Counted from the stretch's first letter, positions 45,301 to 60,509 are shown. The stretch is 64,000 nucleotides of DNA from Tenebrio molitor (GCF_963966145.1 NC_091052.1:3410001-3474000), one strand, 5' to 3'. The notes: a model not told the origin generated them from the letters alone. Made by a program: numbers and translations.

Positions 45301-47504
45301 ATCGTATATCGCAAATTTAATTATTCATTTAAGGCAAAACCGAATAAATTTTATTATCGGCAGTAATTAGTTAATTGAGTGGAAACGTGAAAAATCGGTC
45401 TCAAGGTTTCAGAAATTTTGTTAACATAAGCGAGACGTAAGTAAACACTTAATGGATTCGGTTTTGCTTATTTAAAAATACTCGTTTTATGTTGTGACGG
45501 TTGTACATAAAACTGTCCTGTTTCTATTTTGAAAAAAACATTAAACTTTATGCGAAGCGTGGTGAAGTTGCATTAGTTACCTTTATTTAAAATGGTAATG
45601 GTGTGGCGGCATTTCCGTTCAGGGAACAACTTAACTTACTTAAACAAATGTGCTCGAAAGGGTGCATTTCTATGCAGTAGCTTGTTTCTGAAATATTTCT
45701 GTTTTTAATTATATTATTATTTTTAATTAAAACTGCATTCCCTAAGTATTAATAGACCAATAGGTGTAAAGGATCTAATAGAAAATATTCAAAAAATGTG
45801 GGCAACAATTTCTAAAAATTTTAAATTTAAAAACTATTCTATTGTATTCAAAATTAAATCAGAAGATTTTTCGGTGCAATACAACTAATAAAATTAAACA
45901 ATGTCTTAATCAGCGTCAGCATCTAATAAGTATAAATTGATAATCTAGTCAGGTATTTATTTATCTGCATTGTAAACATATTACTAAATTGAAGTGTTCA
46001 AGATATACGTGCAAAAATAAAATGGAAAGGAAAATTTTTCGTCAATATATTTTACTAAACGAGATATAAAAGAACGGGTATATTCTTGCTGTGACAATTT
46101 TGAGACCCACTCAATTGAATTTTTCCATTTCGCCTTTTTCTTCCTCTATTATTTCACAGATAATTCGCCATATTTACCAGCAAATAGCTCCCGCGTCCGC
46201 CGTCCCATAAATCCCAACGACATTCCTCCCCCGGGAAAAACCAAATCACATTTAAAGTGCAAAAGTGACGGAAACCCTGCAACATATCGGGCTGTCGTCC
46301 CCGGAATATCGCACCTTTGAACTTTAACTGTAGTCTGAGGAGCCTGTTGCGTACATATGCGTTCTATTGAATAACCCAAGCAATACGGTCATCCCCCTCT
46401 TCACCCGTGTCTCAAATAAAAAGGAAACTTCTACTGAAACGCACCATCCACACACAGCGAAAGAAAAAAGTTTGAAACTTTGACACGAGTAAAGGAATAG
46501 ACACAGCGTGATATCTTGGTGCGCTTGAGTGAGCTTTCGAGCTTATTTCGGGCTCTGATCTGCCTACACCACTGAACTTTTTTAATATGGAGCCTTCCAG
46601 AGCGGACGACTTGCATGAGATTTTTGAATTGATATGTTTACGTGAATGCCGGGATTGGCGTTGGCCGACATGAAAGAATAGTTCTCTAATGCCTCTTAAC
46701 ATCAGCTTTGCGCCACGCACCCAGGCAAGATAAACTTCTCAGGGCTTATGCAAAACAATTTTTCTGAACTCGGAATTCTTTGATTTTCATGTAGGATCAG
46801 TCGTTATCTTGGAAATACCAACGTCTCAGTTGTAATATCTTACTTAATACAAAAATATAAATTTAATAACGTACTCAACAGAAATAGCAATATCGCAGAT
46901 TAAATTAAAAGGGCTTTTAAAAAAGTTTACTTAGAATTCACAACAATTATTTCCTAAGATTTAATTATGAAAAGTGTCATGGAAACGGAGGAACATGTCA
47001 AAAACAAATAAAAAATATTAATTAATTATTTATTCTTTATTCAAGAAAAAATTCAAACAGATTGGAGAACAAATTGATACAAAGTGACAATGGAATATTG
47101 AAAAATAGATGGCAAAACAGCGAATTTTAATGATGTCTCTATAAAAAAAAAACTAAGGACAACGTAACATTTTATCTGCCCCGCCCATTTCATTTTCTTA
47201 GTTACCAATCAAATAGGTTGTTAAGACGATCTGATTTACACAGTAAAAATTTCTGACATTCGAATTGTCTTAATGACATTTTATTTTTTAGAACAATAAT
47301 TGTGGACTTGACAGCAAAATTCTAACCTCAACTTTTTTACGTGGCAAATGTGATGAAAAGTTGTACAGATTGAATCTGGCTTTGATTGTGATTGGTCAAT
47401 TTTAGTGGGTGGAGCAGATAAAAAGTTATAACGGCAATACTATAATACAAAAAATATATACTGAATGTATCTAAAATGCGTGTGTTAATTTTAACACGTA
47501 GCAG
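42335..47504. other. Unassigned stretch
   Basis: No supported gene. Less AT-rich islands occur near 42.4-43.0, 44.8-45.3 and 46.1-46.8 kb. Minus-strand ORFs at 46149-46379 and 46412-46720 lack recognisable domains. A short palindrome (GTGTTAATTTTAACAC) lies at about 47480, next to the minisatellite. Confidence 0.35.
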
Positions 47505-47710
47505 AGTTCCGGATCGGCTCCGAGTCGAATCCGGAGGTCGGCCCCGAGTCGATTCCGGGTCGGCTTCGGGTGGGTTCCGGGTGAGTTCCAGATCGGCTCC
47601 GGGTGAGTTCCGGGTCGACTCCGGGTGGGTTCCGGGTCGACTCCGGGTGGGTTCCGGGTGGGCTCCGGGTTGGCTCCGGGCGGGTTCCGAGTCGGCTCCG
47701 GGTCGACTCT
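47505..47710. repeat. GC-rich 11-bp minisatellite
   Basis: About 18 tandem units of 11 bp with consensus like GGGTSGRYTCC run without interruption. The block stands out sharply from its AT-rich surroundings. The ORF through it (47476-47781) is an artefact of the repeat, giving Arg/Gly/Ser-rich translation. Confidence 0.85.
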
Positions 47711-50700
47711 ATAACGTTCCGACTATAGTTAACTTATTTTATTCTTTATTAACAGCTCACAGTGTATATCAGTATCAGTAATTTTTACAATAAATTATTA
47801 TTATGTACTTGAAAAGCATTGCGTTAGGGCTATAAGTGAAAGGAATGAAAGGAATTGAATAGAGATGATTTTCGGTCCAAGTAAAAATGACTTTTTTAAA
47901 TTGTTGTAATCATTGATTTGCTCTTCTCCAAAATTTTTTCTTACCTTATCTCACATACTAGCATATCTGATTTCAAACTTGTAATAAATGCATATATGCA
48001 CCATATTTTGAATCTTTTCCACTTGGATATTACAAAATATATGTTTCGGCACTATCCACAGCTGTAAAATTGCCAAGTTTATTCACATTTGGATTCATTT
48101 TTGAAAACTCACCAAAAACTTAAATGCGCATCTTTTGCAAAGTTACATCAGTACGTAAGATAGGCGCAATATGAGAGCGAAACCGATATACACATCTGTT
48201 GTGGAAAAATATATCTTTTTTCAACTTATAATTAGCTTTTTATTTTGTTTTTCTTTGTGTTAATGATCCAAGTTGCTTGTTACAAATTCTGAATGCTCCA
48301 CGAATTTTTAAATTTCCGATCGTCGCCATCCAAACGCAAAAATGGACCCTGGCTCGACGTGAGTGGTTCAATAAAGTGACAGAGGGTGGATTTGACCTTG
48401 GTTGAAAAATTGGTCGTTTCTAATTTGGCAAATGCATCGGTATTGCTATTTACACGTACACGCAATCAAATTACGACCTTTTGAAATATGCATGTGCAGG
48501 GTTACGTTTAATGGTTATGACTTAACGCCAGGGTCTTTGATGCCCAGAATATGGGCGTGTTATAGATTTAACGGGCTACCGTCGGCTAAAACACGATATT
48601 TTATGGAGAGAGAGCAGCACCCCACCCTCCCTTAGAATGACCTCATCAGTTTGTAACCCTTTAGTCCTGATTGAAGTGCATGAATCAACTCTCATTGTAA
48701 ATTGCGCTGCTGCGATTGGTGCAGAGCCAACCCCTGATTTGTTTGTTGCTGGCCCAACTGTTCGGCCATTTTTAACAATGTACTTTTTTTTTGAAGGGGA
48801 AGAACTGCGTTCATCCCCTGCGTGCACTGCAGGAACGACAAGGTCAGAATTGTTGCGGAACATTTTCAGGCTTTTCACTCTTCGACTGAAATGAAACATC
48901 AAAACCCAGCTTTTCATGTTGCTAATAATAAAATCTCGACCCGGCGACCACCTTACATTTGTATATCATGTTGTTAAGAAACTTACTTCGACAAAAACAT
49001 TGCCCAAAAAAATCAATATTTTGTACGTGTGAATTGAGAAAAAACTCTTTCAAATTAGTTTCTAATTACTACCATATTCATAATAGTCACAAGGCCATAC
49101 ATTATGCTTAAACTGTTGTTTACAATTTTCTTTATATTTAGATAACCAGTTTTTAAAGAAACAGGACGTGTGTGCCTGTCAAAGTCTGTATTTTTAAGGA
49201 TCCAGAGTGCAAACGATTTGTTTAAATTCAAATCAAACTTCACCTATTGGCGGCGATGAAATAATAGTGTTTTTAGAGTTAATGCAAATTCTCACAATAT
49301 TTCTTCTATCATCTGTTGACATGTCTAATATTTACTTATTTCCATTTATGTACAGTTGATCCTGCTTGTGATGTTGTATGTAAAGGCGAATTCATTTCAA
49401 ATATAAAATAAAATCCTCTTTAATTCTGTTAAAACTAATTAGTGCAAGTTGTTGTTTAAAAAGTAATTAAACATATCTACCTAATTTAAAATCCTTTTTC
49501 GACGAACAAATAATAATTTATTCGAAAGTAATAAAAAGCCCTGACACATTGTAAGCTCAAATTTGTTTTTATCTCTTAGGGTGCGCCACCTGTCAACGCC
49601 ACAAAGATACATTTGGCGTCACTTTTTTAGTTCAAGCTAGGTGAAGGTTACAGTGCTTTATTAGTATAAAACTGTTATCAACAACAAACAGAACATAAAA
49701 TGAAACAACAAAACAATAGTTTTTTTATGGAGTTATTATGGTGAGTATTACGTATTTAGAATCTCTTAAATGAGACAGCTTCTACTGACTTGAAACTTAT
49801 TTAGTGTTAAAGATAAATATAAAAATTAGTGTGTTCTGTTCAAAGTAATTTCCCTTCAAAGAATACACCCTTTTTTCAATTCGCAGGGGTGCAGCGCATC
49901 CGGCAGATTTTTTATATCAAGCAGGTACCTGCATTGTCCACAAAGAGAAAAGGACACCGTCTAAGAAACAATTCCACCTGCTTTCTGCGGCTTTATTATA
50001 GTCATCAAGAGAGTGCATGAATATTAATTGGTGGTGTTTTGGGCCATTATGCAATGACAACCCTTTCACATCATCGCGTTATCCTGATCCTGGCGGCACG
50101 CGATCTCCGGAACTGCTTCATGTTTCAGTGTCTAAAAAACGCATCCACTTTAACACGAAAGCTCCGGTAGAAAGCCAGATTTATGCAATATCACCTCAGA
50201 AGAGGAGTCTTTGTTCAAGAAGTGGAATTTCTTATGATGACAAAGTTTATTTTCGACTTTTTACAAGAAATTAAGGCGTCAGATAAAAACGTGTCGGCCA
50301 TTACAGAAATAACTCTTCTTGTGAAATGACACACATGTTGTTTTATTTTTTTCGTTCCAAGAATACACTTCCAACACTTTTTTCTGTTTGAGTGATGGTG
50401 GAAATGTGTGACCAAAAACAAATACATTATTGCTCCCGTAAAATTTATAGTCTGACACGTGATTTTGCACCCTTTAATTAAGAAATATGGCGACATATTA
50501 GCATCCAGCTTAGCAGTATTATACACGTTTTTAATTCGGATGACAAACGGCATTCTCCGATCCCCCACAAATTTATCCGTCCATTCGAGATTCAGACATT
50601 CGAAAAATAAATATTAGCAATTAAACTAATGGTCGGCATTTCCTAAATTTCTGTGAAGAGTTAATTCAATTTAGCCGGCGTGTGTAATGCAATTTTAAAG

Positions 50701-51661
50701 TCGGCCATGTTGCGAGCATCATTTGAAAAGGGTGAAAAGTTGGTGCGAGTGAGAGACGAAAAAACGGGATGAAAGAAGAACGCACGGAGGGGTTTGACTA
50801 ATATTGTGTCACAGGCTGCTCCCCTTTCAAAGGGTTACTCCAGGAGAGTGGGGAATTAGGGCAGTAGGTGGGTGGGATGAAGAAGAAATCGTGCGATGTG
50901 TGAATGCGTGTTTTCTTCCATCTTAAACTTACTATTATCTAATTAAAGCTGTTCCAACACCTTTTGTGTAATTGTACACGCAACTGGCGTTAGGCCGATG
51001 GTAATCAAAGAGGTAAAGTTTAATGGGAGGTTAGCTGTTATCATTACGTTGCGTAAGCTGTTATTTGCATGAATTATTTGTTTGGACGTATCAATATTTA
51101 GATAGCCAGAGAAAATTTGGTAATGAAATTATCTTCAACTGTTATTATGGAAATGGATACAACATATTTCGCTCGCAGGTTTTTCTAAATGCAATGTTAA
51201 AATGATTGTGTAAGATACCCCCTCTTTGACCACTTCGGTTAGCAGTTGTCCAAAATTATAAATAATACATAATGGGGTAGATATTGAGATATTTGCCAGA
51301 AATACCCGGCAGGTGTTGAATACTTTTTAATTTGCAACCGTACGTTTTGTGAATTTTATTCATCTTTAAAATGCAAAGACGTTATCAAATATCCGCAATT
51401 GGCCTATATTTGGTCAAGGACAACATATGTTTGCAAAATTTATGCTTTCCCCTGTGTCTACCACCTTTGCCCCGCATCACCTTTTTATTTATCTTTGTAG
51501 GTGACTAATATAAATTTGCATAAAATTTGTACTGTCTCACTTCCTTGTTTCCAACAGGTATTATTCGTATTACTAACAGGATCATGCAATGTTACAAAAA
51601 AAAAAAACCTACTGAAAATTGCCATCTGCATATTTATTAAACTTTTAGTGGAAAATAAATA
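47711..51661. other. Unassigned stretch
   Basis: No supported gene. ORFs on both strands overlap at 48576-48917; they lie in a less AT-rich patch but show no domain. Another such patch is near 50.6-50.9 kb. Confidence 0.35.
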
Positions 51662-52200
51662 CAGGGTGATTTTGAAAGTTGTGCAGATATTTTAATCACG
51701 AGCTACTTACTGACTTCATGTAGAACTCGGAAACAATATTTAAAACAAATATTTAAAAAAATTGTAGCTCAAAAAATAAATGTCATTTTATTTTTTGAGT
51801 TACAATTTTTTTTAATTGCTTTTAGTTTTCTACGTTATTCCACAACCTCGTAGGTAAAATTTCGGCACATTTTAAAAATACACCCTTGTATATCATGTTT
51901 TATAAAATGTACGCCAATGCGAAGTAACCTATAGGAAATATGCTTTAAAACAAGGAAACCGCATTGGTGTACGTTTTATAAAATATGATATACAGGCTGT
52001 ATTTTTAAAATGTGCCGAAATTTTATCTACGAGGTTGTTTGACAACGTAGAAGACTAAAAGCAATTAAAAAAAATTGTAGCTCAAAAAATAAATCTCATT
52101 TTATTGTTTGACATAGAATTTTTTAAATATTTTTTCCGAGTTCTACATGAAGCCAGTAGCTCGTGATTAAAATATCTGCACAACTTTCAAAATCACCCTG
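51662..52200. mobile_element. Large TA-flanked palindromic element (539 bp)
   Basis: Nearly the whole element is one palindrome: arms of about 240 bp starting CAGGGTGATTTTGAAAGTTG meet around a short centre near 51930. TA flanks both ends. It is non-coding. Confidence 0.8.
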
Positions 52201-55200
52201 TATATAAATATAGAATAATAACAAACAAATTGCGTAACGGTAAGTAGTGCAACAGTATAAAGGCACGTAACCTAATTACAGTAATATCAGTTTTTACAAA
52301 TAGATTACTAATTGATAACGTATCTTTAACTTGTAATCTTTTTATAACCGAAGACCCAATTTAATATTTAATAATAACTTTTTTGCTGAGAAAATATTTT
52401 ATTGCTAAAATTAATAAAAACAAAAGAATTAGGTAGATACATAATTTTAAAGCTGGAAAAGTCCGTCAAAAATTGCTTGTTCCTCTCCTGCAACAGAAAC
52501 CTGGCGAGAGAGCGAGCAAATTCTTCACCGAAACGAAAGTTATTTAATGATCATCTTTGAGCTTGTTTTTCGAGGACCGTTTTCCACTTTATTTACTAAT
52601 TACAGAGTTTCTAAGAGTATTAAAAGCACCTATCTCGTGCAGTGTTTCAGACAAGAACGGCCCCTCAAAGTCAACCCTCCGCTCGAGAAATACCAACTTT
52701 TCCGCGATTAAAATCGTAAGACAAATATTTGAAATCTGAACTAACGTGCACTTTATTATAATTTGAGGACGTACAAGCTCTCCCTTGCCTCTGAATGCGT
52801 GTTGTATGACGATGGACCGGGCCCACTTCCGGAACTCTTGACCTTCTTACAACCCTTCCTTTTCAAGAGGGTTTCCCCTACGGCGAGGTGCGTCCATGTA
52901 AATGCCCTTTGTGTTATGTTTTATTTATGCATTAAGAAATACGCAGTCTTTGCGGTAAATCACAGGACGTCCGCACAAAACCCCGAAGATACGATGTTTA
53001 AATAATTCATTGTTACCGATTATTTTCGACGCTTTTTCGTCGTAATTTCGGGAAACCACAGTTAATTTAAAAAATCAATTTAATGGTTTTTTTTTCGTAA
53101 AATTCACTCCACTTCTTGTGGACATCCCATAGGCTTTTATTATTAATAATTCAGTGTTCTATTGTCAACGTGTCAATTAATTTAATGCTCCGTATTTATG
53201 TTAATATTGAAATAGTGGCTTTTCATGTTTTGCCGTTACTAAAAGCGTCTCCAGCGTTTTTCAGAGCTTTCCACTTCAAAAGGTGAGTAAGGTTCAAACA
53301 GGTAATTTGTTTTTCGATAGTGATGCATATCTCACTAATTAATTAAATTAACGTTATTTCACGGCGCATTTGTTCACAAATTAGAAAACAGAAGAATGTG
53401 GAAAAAGCATGGAAGAAAAACTGCCATAATGGTACGTTATTACCAGAAAAATTGTTTTCGCTATGTTGTTGCTGAATTGCACAATTCGTCCGAATTGTGT
53501 TTTCACATTGGAGTTGCTGCAAAAATCTATATCTGGCTGATTTGTTTGCGTACGAGCTTGCGAGAGTTTAAAGTTTGTGGAAATAAAATGAAATTGCTTA
53601 TTGAACTTTACATTCGACGAGGGTTCTACAAAACAAGTACAAAAGCACGTTCGTAGTGACCGATAATTTTCAGAAAACGCAGTTCCAGACGAATATTTTA
53701 GTCGGTCAAAACTAGATAAATCACTGGTGGAAGGTGAATTATTTTTGAGCAACTCGGTGAAGTAGTACGAGTCGTCGTGAAGTTCTTTGTGCAACACCAC
53801 AATTATTCTCTTTCGGGCGGTTAAGATAAAGCAACCATTCAGAGGTTATTATTAGAAGTAAAAAAGACCCTCATCTGCACCACACTACGGCATAAAATTA
53901 ACGATGCGTGTGCGACCCACATTTCCAAGATTAAGACGGTGTCCTTGGCACCAGTACAACCACAGGGCGCGATTGTGAGTGCTAATTCAGCAGAGCTGAG
54001 CTAAGAAACAGCATTGAAGTCCCTCATACATGTTCATTTCAATACACCAGGTGTTCTTATTATTGAAAAGCCCCGCATGCAGGATTTTATTACGACTGTG
54101 TGCGTAGGTAAGACGCAGTACTCGTGATGGTTGATGAAAAGGAGAGCGCTTGAAATAGTCGAAATTGGATAAAAATCGCGCCTCGTTATCGCCCCTCGAA
54201 GTCCATTTAAAAAGTAATTAAATCCAAGACCGATTTCGCACAAAGCCGTCGACGTGATTTCTAATTTCATTAGAGGCCGTCCGAAGAAATGAAAAATTAC
54301 GGAAGAACGAAAGCAATCGCTCTTTAAATAATTTAGCTGGCAAGGGAGGCTAACGCCATAAATACCGGTAATTAAAAAAGTCGGTCCGATTGTTCGCGTG
54401 ATCGGAAATCCCATTAATTTTAACTCTTTCTCGTTGGGGGTGAGACGGAGATGTTAAATAATGCGAGGCTTCAGGAAGTCCGACGAACGAAAACATCCAT
54501 TTCGCGTGTACAAATATTTTCTCGGAAGATTTTTCAAAATCTCCAACAGTTGTCCATCGAGGGGGAAGTTTTGCATCTGTTTGGCTTTTCTTACGGGAAT
54601 GGTCGAGATTGAGCAGCTCGAGGGGGTGGAAATTGGGACGAATTGTGATGACGGCGTTTACAAATGTTCATTCCAATCCAACCCCTCTATCTATAAAACT
54701 GATGTATCGTTTTCAATAAGCATTTCCTATGCATACGTGCTGGTAGTTTAAATAAATATGCTGTCAAATTTTATTGTTGTTATTTTTCTCTTTTATTGTC
54801 ATATAGCTCCTAATAAAAATATACATTTTTATTTTGTCTCTTACACGCTGCTGCTGTATATTATGGAAATATGGCTTCGATCTATGAATTATGTCTGCCA
54901 TGTGTACAAATCGCTGTGAAATATCTCCCTATTTACATTCAAGGTGATGATAAATTGGAATATCGCATCGAAGCGTATTCACTGATGCCTTTCCGAATTT
55001 ACTTACAAATAGAATGTCAAGTTTTAACAAATTCGTTTCTTAAATAGTTGATCCAAGGAATTCATCTTGACTCTATAAAATTTATAACAAGTGTAAATTG
55101 TTTGAAACTTTATCAAGCCACTGTCTTCAAAAAGACAACTGGTATTTTTTTAACTGACCGTGAAAATAACACTATGTTGTAAATATTTTTACCCGAAGAT

Positions 55201-58200
55201 AAGGTATCTAGAAACTACTGCATTTTAAAAACTACATACATGTATTGCAAGTAGAAAATTTTGTTTCCAATAGTTAAAGCACCTACATGCTTTAATACCA
55301 ATTTTTGCTTAATTTAATCATTTCTCGCTGTTTAATGCAATAACTGCAGAACGTTTTTGACAATAGTAGAGATTTCGACAGTGGGTACGTCATCATTAAA
55401 GCATGGCGCCATGCTTTGCTACGTTTATGGCAGGGGTCGATGCAGAAAGCTGCAATATCAACGAAAACCAACAAAATTGTAACATTATTTTTACATTACC
55501 GTCAAGTGGATGCACGGAAATGAATTGGAACAATGTGTCAATAAAAAGCCAGTTTTGATAATGAAAGCAATCATCTGTGAATCTTATTATATTCAACAAA
55601 AGTGAAAAATGTTTACTTTGAAAAAATAACAAACAAACGATCAGAGTCTACAGTGTGAAGGGGGATTGTTAATTCTTGTGACAGCGTTTAAAATTATTTA
55701 TTTATGCTAGAATTTTATTTAAGTTTTATCTGAAAAATAAGGCATATTGTTGGTTCTTTATTCTCAGACTTCTTAATATGAGATTAATTTCGTTGGAAAG
55801 GTCTAGTGTAGCAAGGTCTATGTCAGGGAACTCTGTTGTTGGTCGGTTTTCAATTAATAAAGGATCAAATTTGGTTCATTCTATTTCAACTATTTAATAA
55901 AAGTAAATGTAAATATTACAAGACCTAACATTGAATAATGAATGTTGAGTATGATGCTTTCACTTACATAGCCGGCTGCTACTGCTTCTTACAACTTTAC
56001 TACTTACTACTTCTAAATCCATTTATTTCTGTCTGCATTTGCCTAGAAACTGTTTGGACGTTTATCTTCAAAGACAATTTCGTTAAGTAATAAGAAGTAA
56101 TTACTCAAGGCTAATGAGTATTTGATCTTCAAATCTTGACACATTTCTCCATGATAATTTTCTTATATTGGAAGAAAATGCTAGAAATGTTTCTTCCATG
56201 AAACTTACAAAACAGTATACAGAGTGGTGAAAAGAAAGAATCCACATGGAATTGTCATCGCAACTAACCTTTTCACCTCCACGTTAAACTCTTTGAGAGT
56301 TTTGACATTATCGTCTTGTGGTCTGGTTACCAAACCATTTTCAAACATGGTTGGTTCATGATGGTTTTGTTTCACTCTGATTTTTCAAATTCTCTTATAA
56401 AAATTTGACTTTCGTAAAAGCAGTGTGTTCCAGTTTTGTGAAATGACTTCATTTTTCTGGAAACTTAAGATCTCTGCGCATTTCACTTTTTATATTACAC
56501 AGTTAGCTAGTAGTCAGTTCTCGGATTAGAACATCCAGGGAAATAACTTCCCTCTGCCATAGAATTCGTTGAACAATTCCCGAGTAGCATAATAAAATGT
56601 TTCCTTGCGTTTTGAACAAGTACTCAGCGATGGAAGAGATCCTGGTTATCTCATTCTTTAATAAAATATTGTAAAATGGTCTTCAATGCTTTTACAAGAA
56701 TACGCAAAAATAGCTGTGCAAGTTCATGCTGAACTGAACTGAAACAAAATCGACACATTTAATCTCTTCTGGATTACATGTTCTAGATCCAAACAAAATA
56801 AACCAATAAACATGGATTCTGCTGAGGCTTGAGGCCTGTCAGCGTTAATGCATCTTTACAATAACTGCTAATCTGGAAAACAAAGGAACATGGAGTCGAT
56901 TATGGTTTAATCCATAAAGGTTTTTTCCTTTTATTTTCCGTTACGGTGATTTACACGTTATTTTTTACGTAATTGTTGTACTTTTTCCTTCAACTTTCAA
57001 AGTTATTTTATTAGACTTGCATTCTAGAAATTGCTTAATACAGGTTTTTCATTTATTTTATTGTTGTTTTATCTATCATTTTATCTGTCATTTTACACAC
57101 GCACCAACAACTAAACGTAAAATAAGACAAAGTAGACATTAAATATGTGTATAAACAGCGTAGACGTATCTACAATTTAGGAAAAAAAATGTTTTTTGTT
57201 GGACACATTCAGAACAAATTTGTTTGTCGAAATATTTGTAAATTCATTCCATGTCTTCAACATACATTGTTTTATTTACATAGAACCTTGACATAAGAGT
57301 CAAAACATTCAAAAAATTTAAAGAAGTGATTGTTTCACTCATGTAGTCTTGAATTTTAAATAGACAATTATTGTCCAAGTCAATTTATCTCATCAGTTAA
57401 TCCCGAAACATCGCAGGAAAACCTTCAGCAACCAAAATTAACCGACAATTGCACCAGGGAATTAAACTGCTTGCAACATTGCCATTTATAGCTGTGCAAT
57501 GTAACAACCTCATCACTTCAAATCTACGCATCCACAATTAAACTAGATTTAAATAGTCGTTGGTGTGGAAATGAGCAACTAACTTTGAAGAAAGTTTATA
57601 ACTCATTACGTGGCTAGTACATGATATACTGTTCTAAAAGTGGTCAAACGACCGTAATGACCATAATATATCAATACTATCAAGAACTTCTCGCTATGGA
57701 AGCGCAATTAATTTACCAATTTTATTACCACTTTTGAATAAATTAATCTGTACAAATGTGGTGGTTCGACCAGTTTTGCACAACATAAGGTCCTCGCAGA
57801 AAGTATCTTCCCTTTTCTCTCAATCTACTGGAATAAACTTACAATGCAACGATTCCAGGGAGCATGTTTCCTATTTCACTGCACTAGATAAGTAGTTACT
57901 TTTTTGTGATATTGTTGGCAACACACATGTCCAGGGTGTGACATTCTGGGACGTTCTTTATAACAACTGTAATAACTGAATTTGTTAATGCATTTTTTGC
58001 ACTCGTGCTCATTAACTTTATTGAATTGAAAAAATTGCATTAATTTAACACCGAATGTAACGGAATAGAGTGACAGCATGCGGTAAATATATAATATATC
58101 TTCTTTCAAAATACCGAGACTCAACGGTTTTACTTGTGCGACTTGATACAATGTAAATTCCGTTGTTGATGTAAGAATGTAATGATAAAATCACGACAAA

Positions 58201-60509
58201 ATAAATTTTTGTTGGTACAATGCCGGCTTATTGTGGTAATGGAAATCGGGCAGCTCCTTCGTTAACCGGCTTTATTTTTGTACTCCAATTTTAGAACAGT
58301 AATTATAGTTGTGATCACGTTTTCATTGCCAAGAACACGGCGCTATCTCAACAAAATGCATCCAATGAGTCAGTTCATTAGTGCAAAGTTACTGGCTTTT
58401 AATCTGCATCCGACTACATTAATTGTCAATTAAGTGCACAAGCACATATCTTCATCCAGAGACGAATTTTTCAGTACACTAGGCCGCAATACGTCTTCGG
58501 TGCATCGGTGATGGTCTACCAACCCAATTAAATCGCCGACCAGACCGGACCGTGGTCGTATCAGGACGAATCAGACGTCACGACATTGCATAACCGAGGA
58601 AGCCAGGTGGCGTCAGTAGTAATCAAGTATGCAAGCCGAGTAGGAAAAAAAATGAGCAGCAGAAACAAAATCATGATACTTTTTCCGAGCCAACTAACAA
58701 CATCAACAAACCAGCTGCCGCGAATTTAGTCAAGGCCAAGGCCGCAAATAGATCGTGATTGTTTTGCCTAAATTATTCTAATTTTAGGCGATTACTTGTT
58801 TGGCGAAAGGAAAAAAAATGTGTTCTGGAGAGTGCCGTAACTGGTGTTTTGCAATAGGACGTTGTCCCAGTAAACTACGCAATATATAATTGTAAATTCA
58901 ATTATGTCATTCAAGGTTGGCGCGGCGGGCTGTGCCTAAATTTCAGGCTAAAGGTGTGGTCACACGTAGCAGACCACACAGCGGGGTTCCCCGCTTCGCG
59001 GAATAGTGAAATTGTTTCCGATAATTACTTATTGATCAATCTCGTCGAAAGTAAACACTACTAACAAATCGACCCGATTCTCAAACAGTGGCAATGTCGC
59101 CACCCGAATATTTTTCTAAAGAATCGAATGAAATTTTGGAGCGACTTTAGGAATTCCGCGTTAAGTAACAGTCGAAAACGTGTTCTCCCTAATTAAGCTC
59201 TTATTATAAAACGGTTCGCTTAAAAGGAGATTTGAGAGCAGTAAAAAATTATGCTTTTAATACGCCGTCAACTACTAATTTTAAAATCGTGAGACCACTG
59301 ATTTAACAATTTAATTGGTGATGACGCTAAATGAGTTATAACGACCTCGCAGCTGCCAATAAACACGCGAAAAATATTCGAAACCGCTGCAGCTGCTTTA
59401 ATTTTCTTGCGAATCCGAAAGAAACACGGTCTTTGATAAAAGGATTTGTGTCAAATGTATTCGTTGCCGGTAACACTGTGCTCACCATGTTGACGTTAAC
59501 CGGTTTATTTTCGTTCTGCTCCTGACGTCTAGTTCAAATGGGATCGTTCTATGGATTTATCTTTTATTTATTTCGATATGCAGTTGATGGATTTTATAAA
59601 TCGCCTAATATAGAAAAAAATAGACGATAAATGTTGATTTTGTTTCATTTCACACCCAAGTCGCATTCTGCATTAAATTAAGAATGACTGAATAAATGTG
59701 CGTGAAAAAATCCAGTTTACGTTATTAATTTCATATTAACCACAATGCGCAATTCAGTCATGTTAATCTTTGAAAAAATAATAGGTGTGTATAGTTTTAA
59801 CAAAATGTATATCTTGGAAACTGTGAGGATAAAATGAACTAAAAACCACAGAAATTATTGTACATACGTATTTCTTACCCTAGATTTCTACATGCAAAGA
59901 TTATTATTGGCGGCAGGGGTATGTCCATTTAACGACGCCAATTTTAGTAATATCAGTTAGTGTTCTACAATAGTTTCAATCAGTAACACCGGTTTTAACA
60001 TAGCGTCAACTGCTCTAATTCGTACAAGTAATGATGTCGCAGTGCAAATTTATTTTAGAATTCCAGGAAACGTTAAAAAAAGAACTAGCTCAACCGACAT
60101 CAATTCTCCAAACTCCCGAAAGCGTTAATGGAAAATTGTCGTTGAAATTTTGATCAACTTCTTTTTTTATCTCATTTTTCCCACCTTGTAAAATTAATTT
60201 GTCGATAATTAATTTTATTCGCGACTCCAGCCACTCGTTTCGACTCGATTTTCTCGAACTTAGTCGAGGTTAGTCGATCAGAGGACACTAACGCCAAAAA
60301 GTGATGCCATCTGAGTGAAGCCATTTGAATTAACTTGTCTTTACGGGCAACTAAACTGGCGCGAGTCTAGTGACGCCAGTAACTTTTGCGTGTGGAAACC
60401 CGCCTTTACTCACGACAATTCTCGTACGCTTCTTTTCACCACTTAACCGCAACTTAAAAACCTACTTACTCAATCCCGTATCACATTGTGTAGATAAAAA
60501 AAATAATTT
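52201..60509. other. Long gene-poor stretch
   Basis: No supported gene over about 8 kb. ORFs at 53381-53800 and 54034-54414 (minus) and 54461-54751 (plus) overlap others and have no recognised domain. Less AT-rich islands occur near 53.9-54.7, 58.4-59.2 and 60.2-60.5 kb. It could be intergenic or part of a large intron. Confidence 0.35.

Noticed and set aside
47476..47781. 101-aa plus ORF rich in Arg, Gly and Ser
   Set aside because: It is the translation of the 11-bp minisatellite, whose units leave this frame open by composition.
48576..48917. Overlapping 113-aa minus and 85-aa plus ORFs
   Set aside because: Neither shows a recognisable domain and both cannot easily be real; left as unassigned.
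53381..53800. 139-aa minus ORF
   Set aside because: It overlaps an 86-aa plus ORF, shows no domain, signal peptide or splice context, and is compositionally like the spacer.
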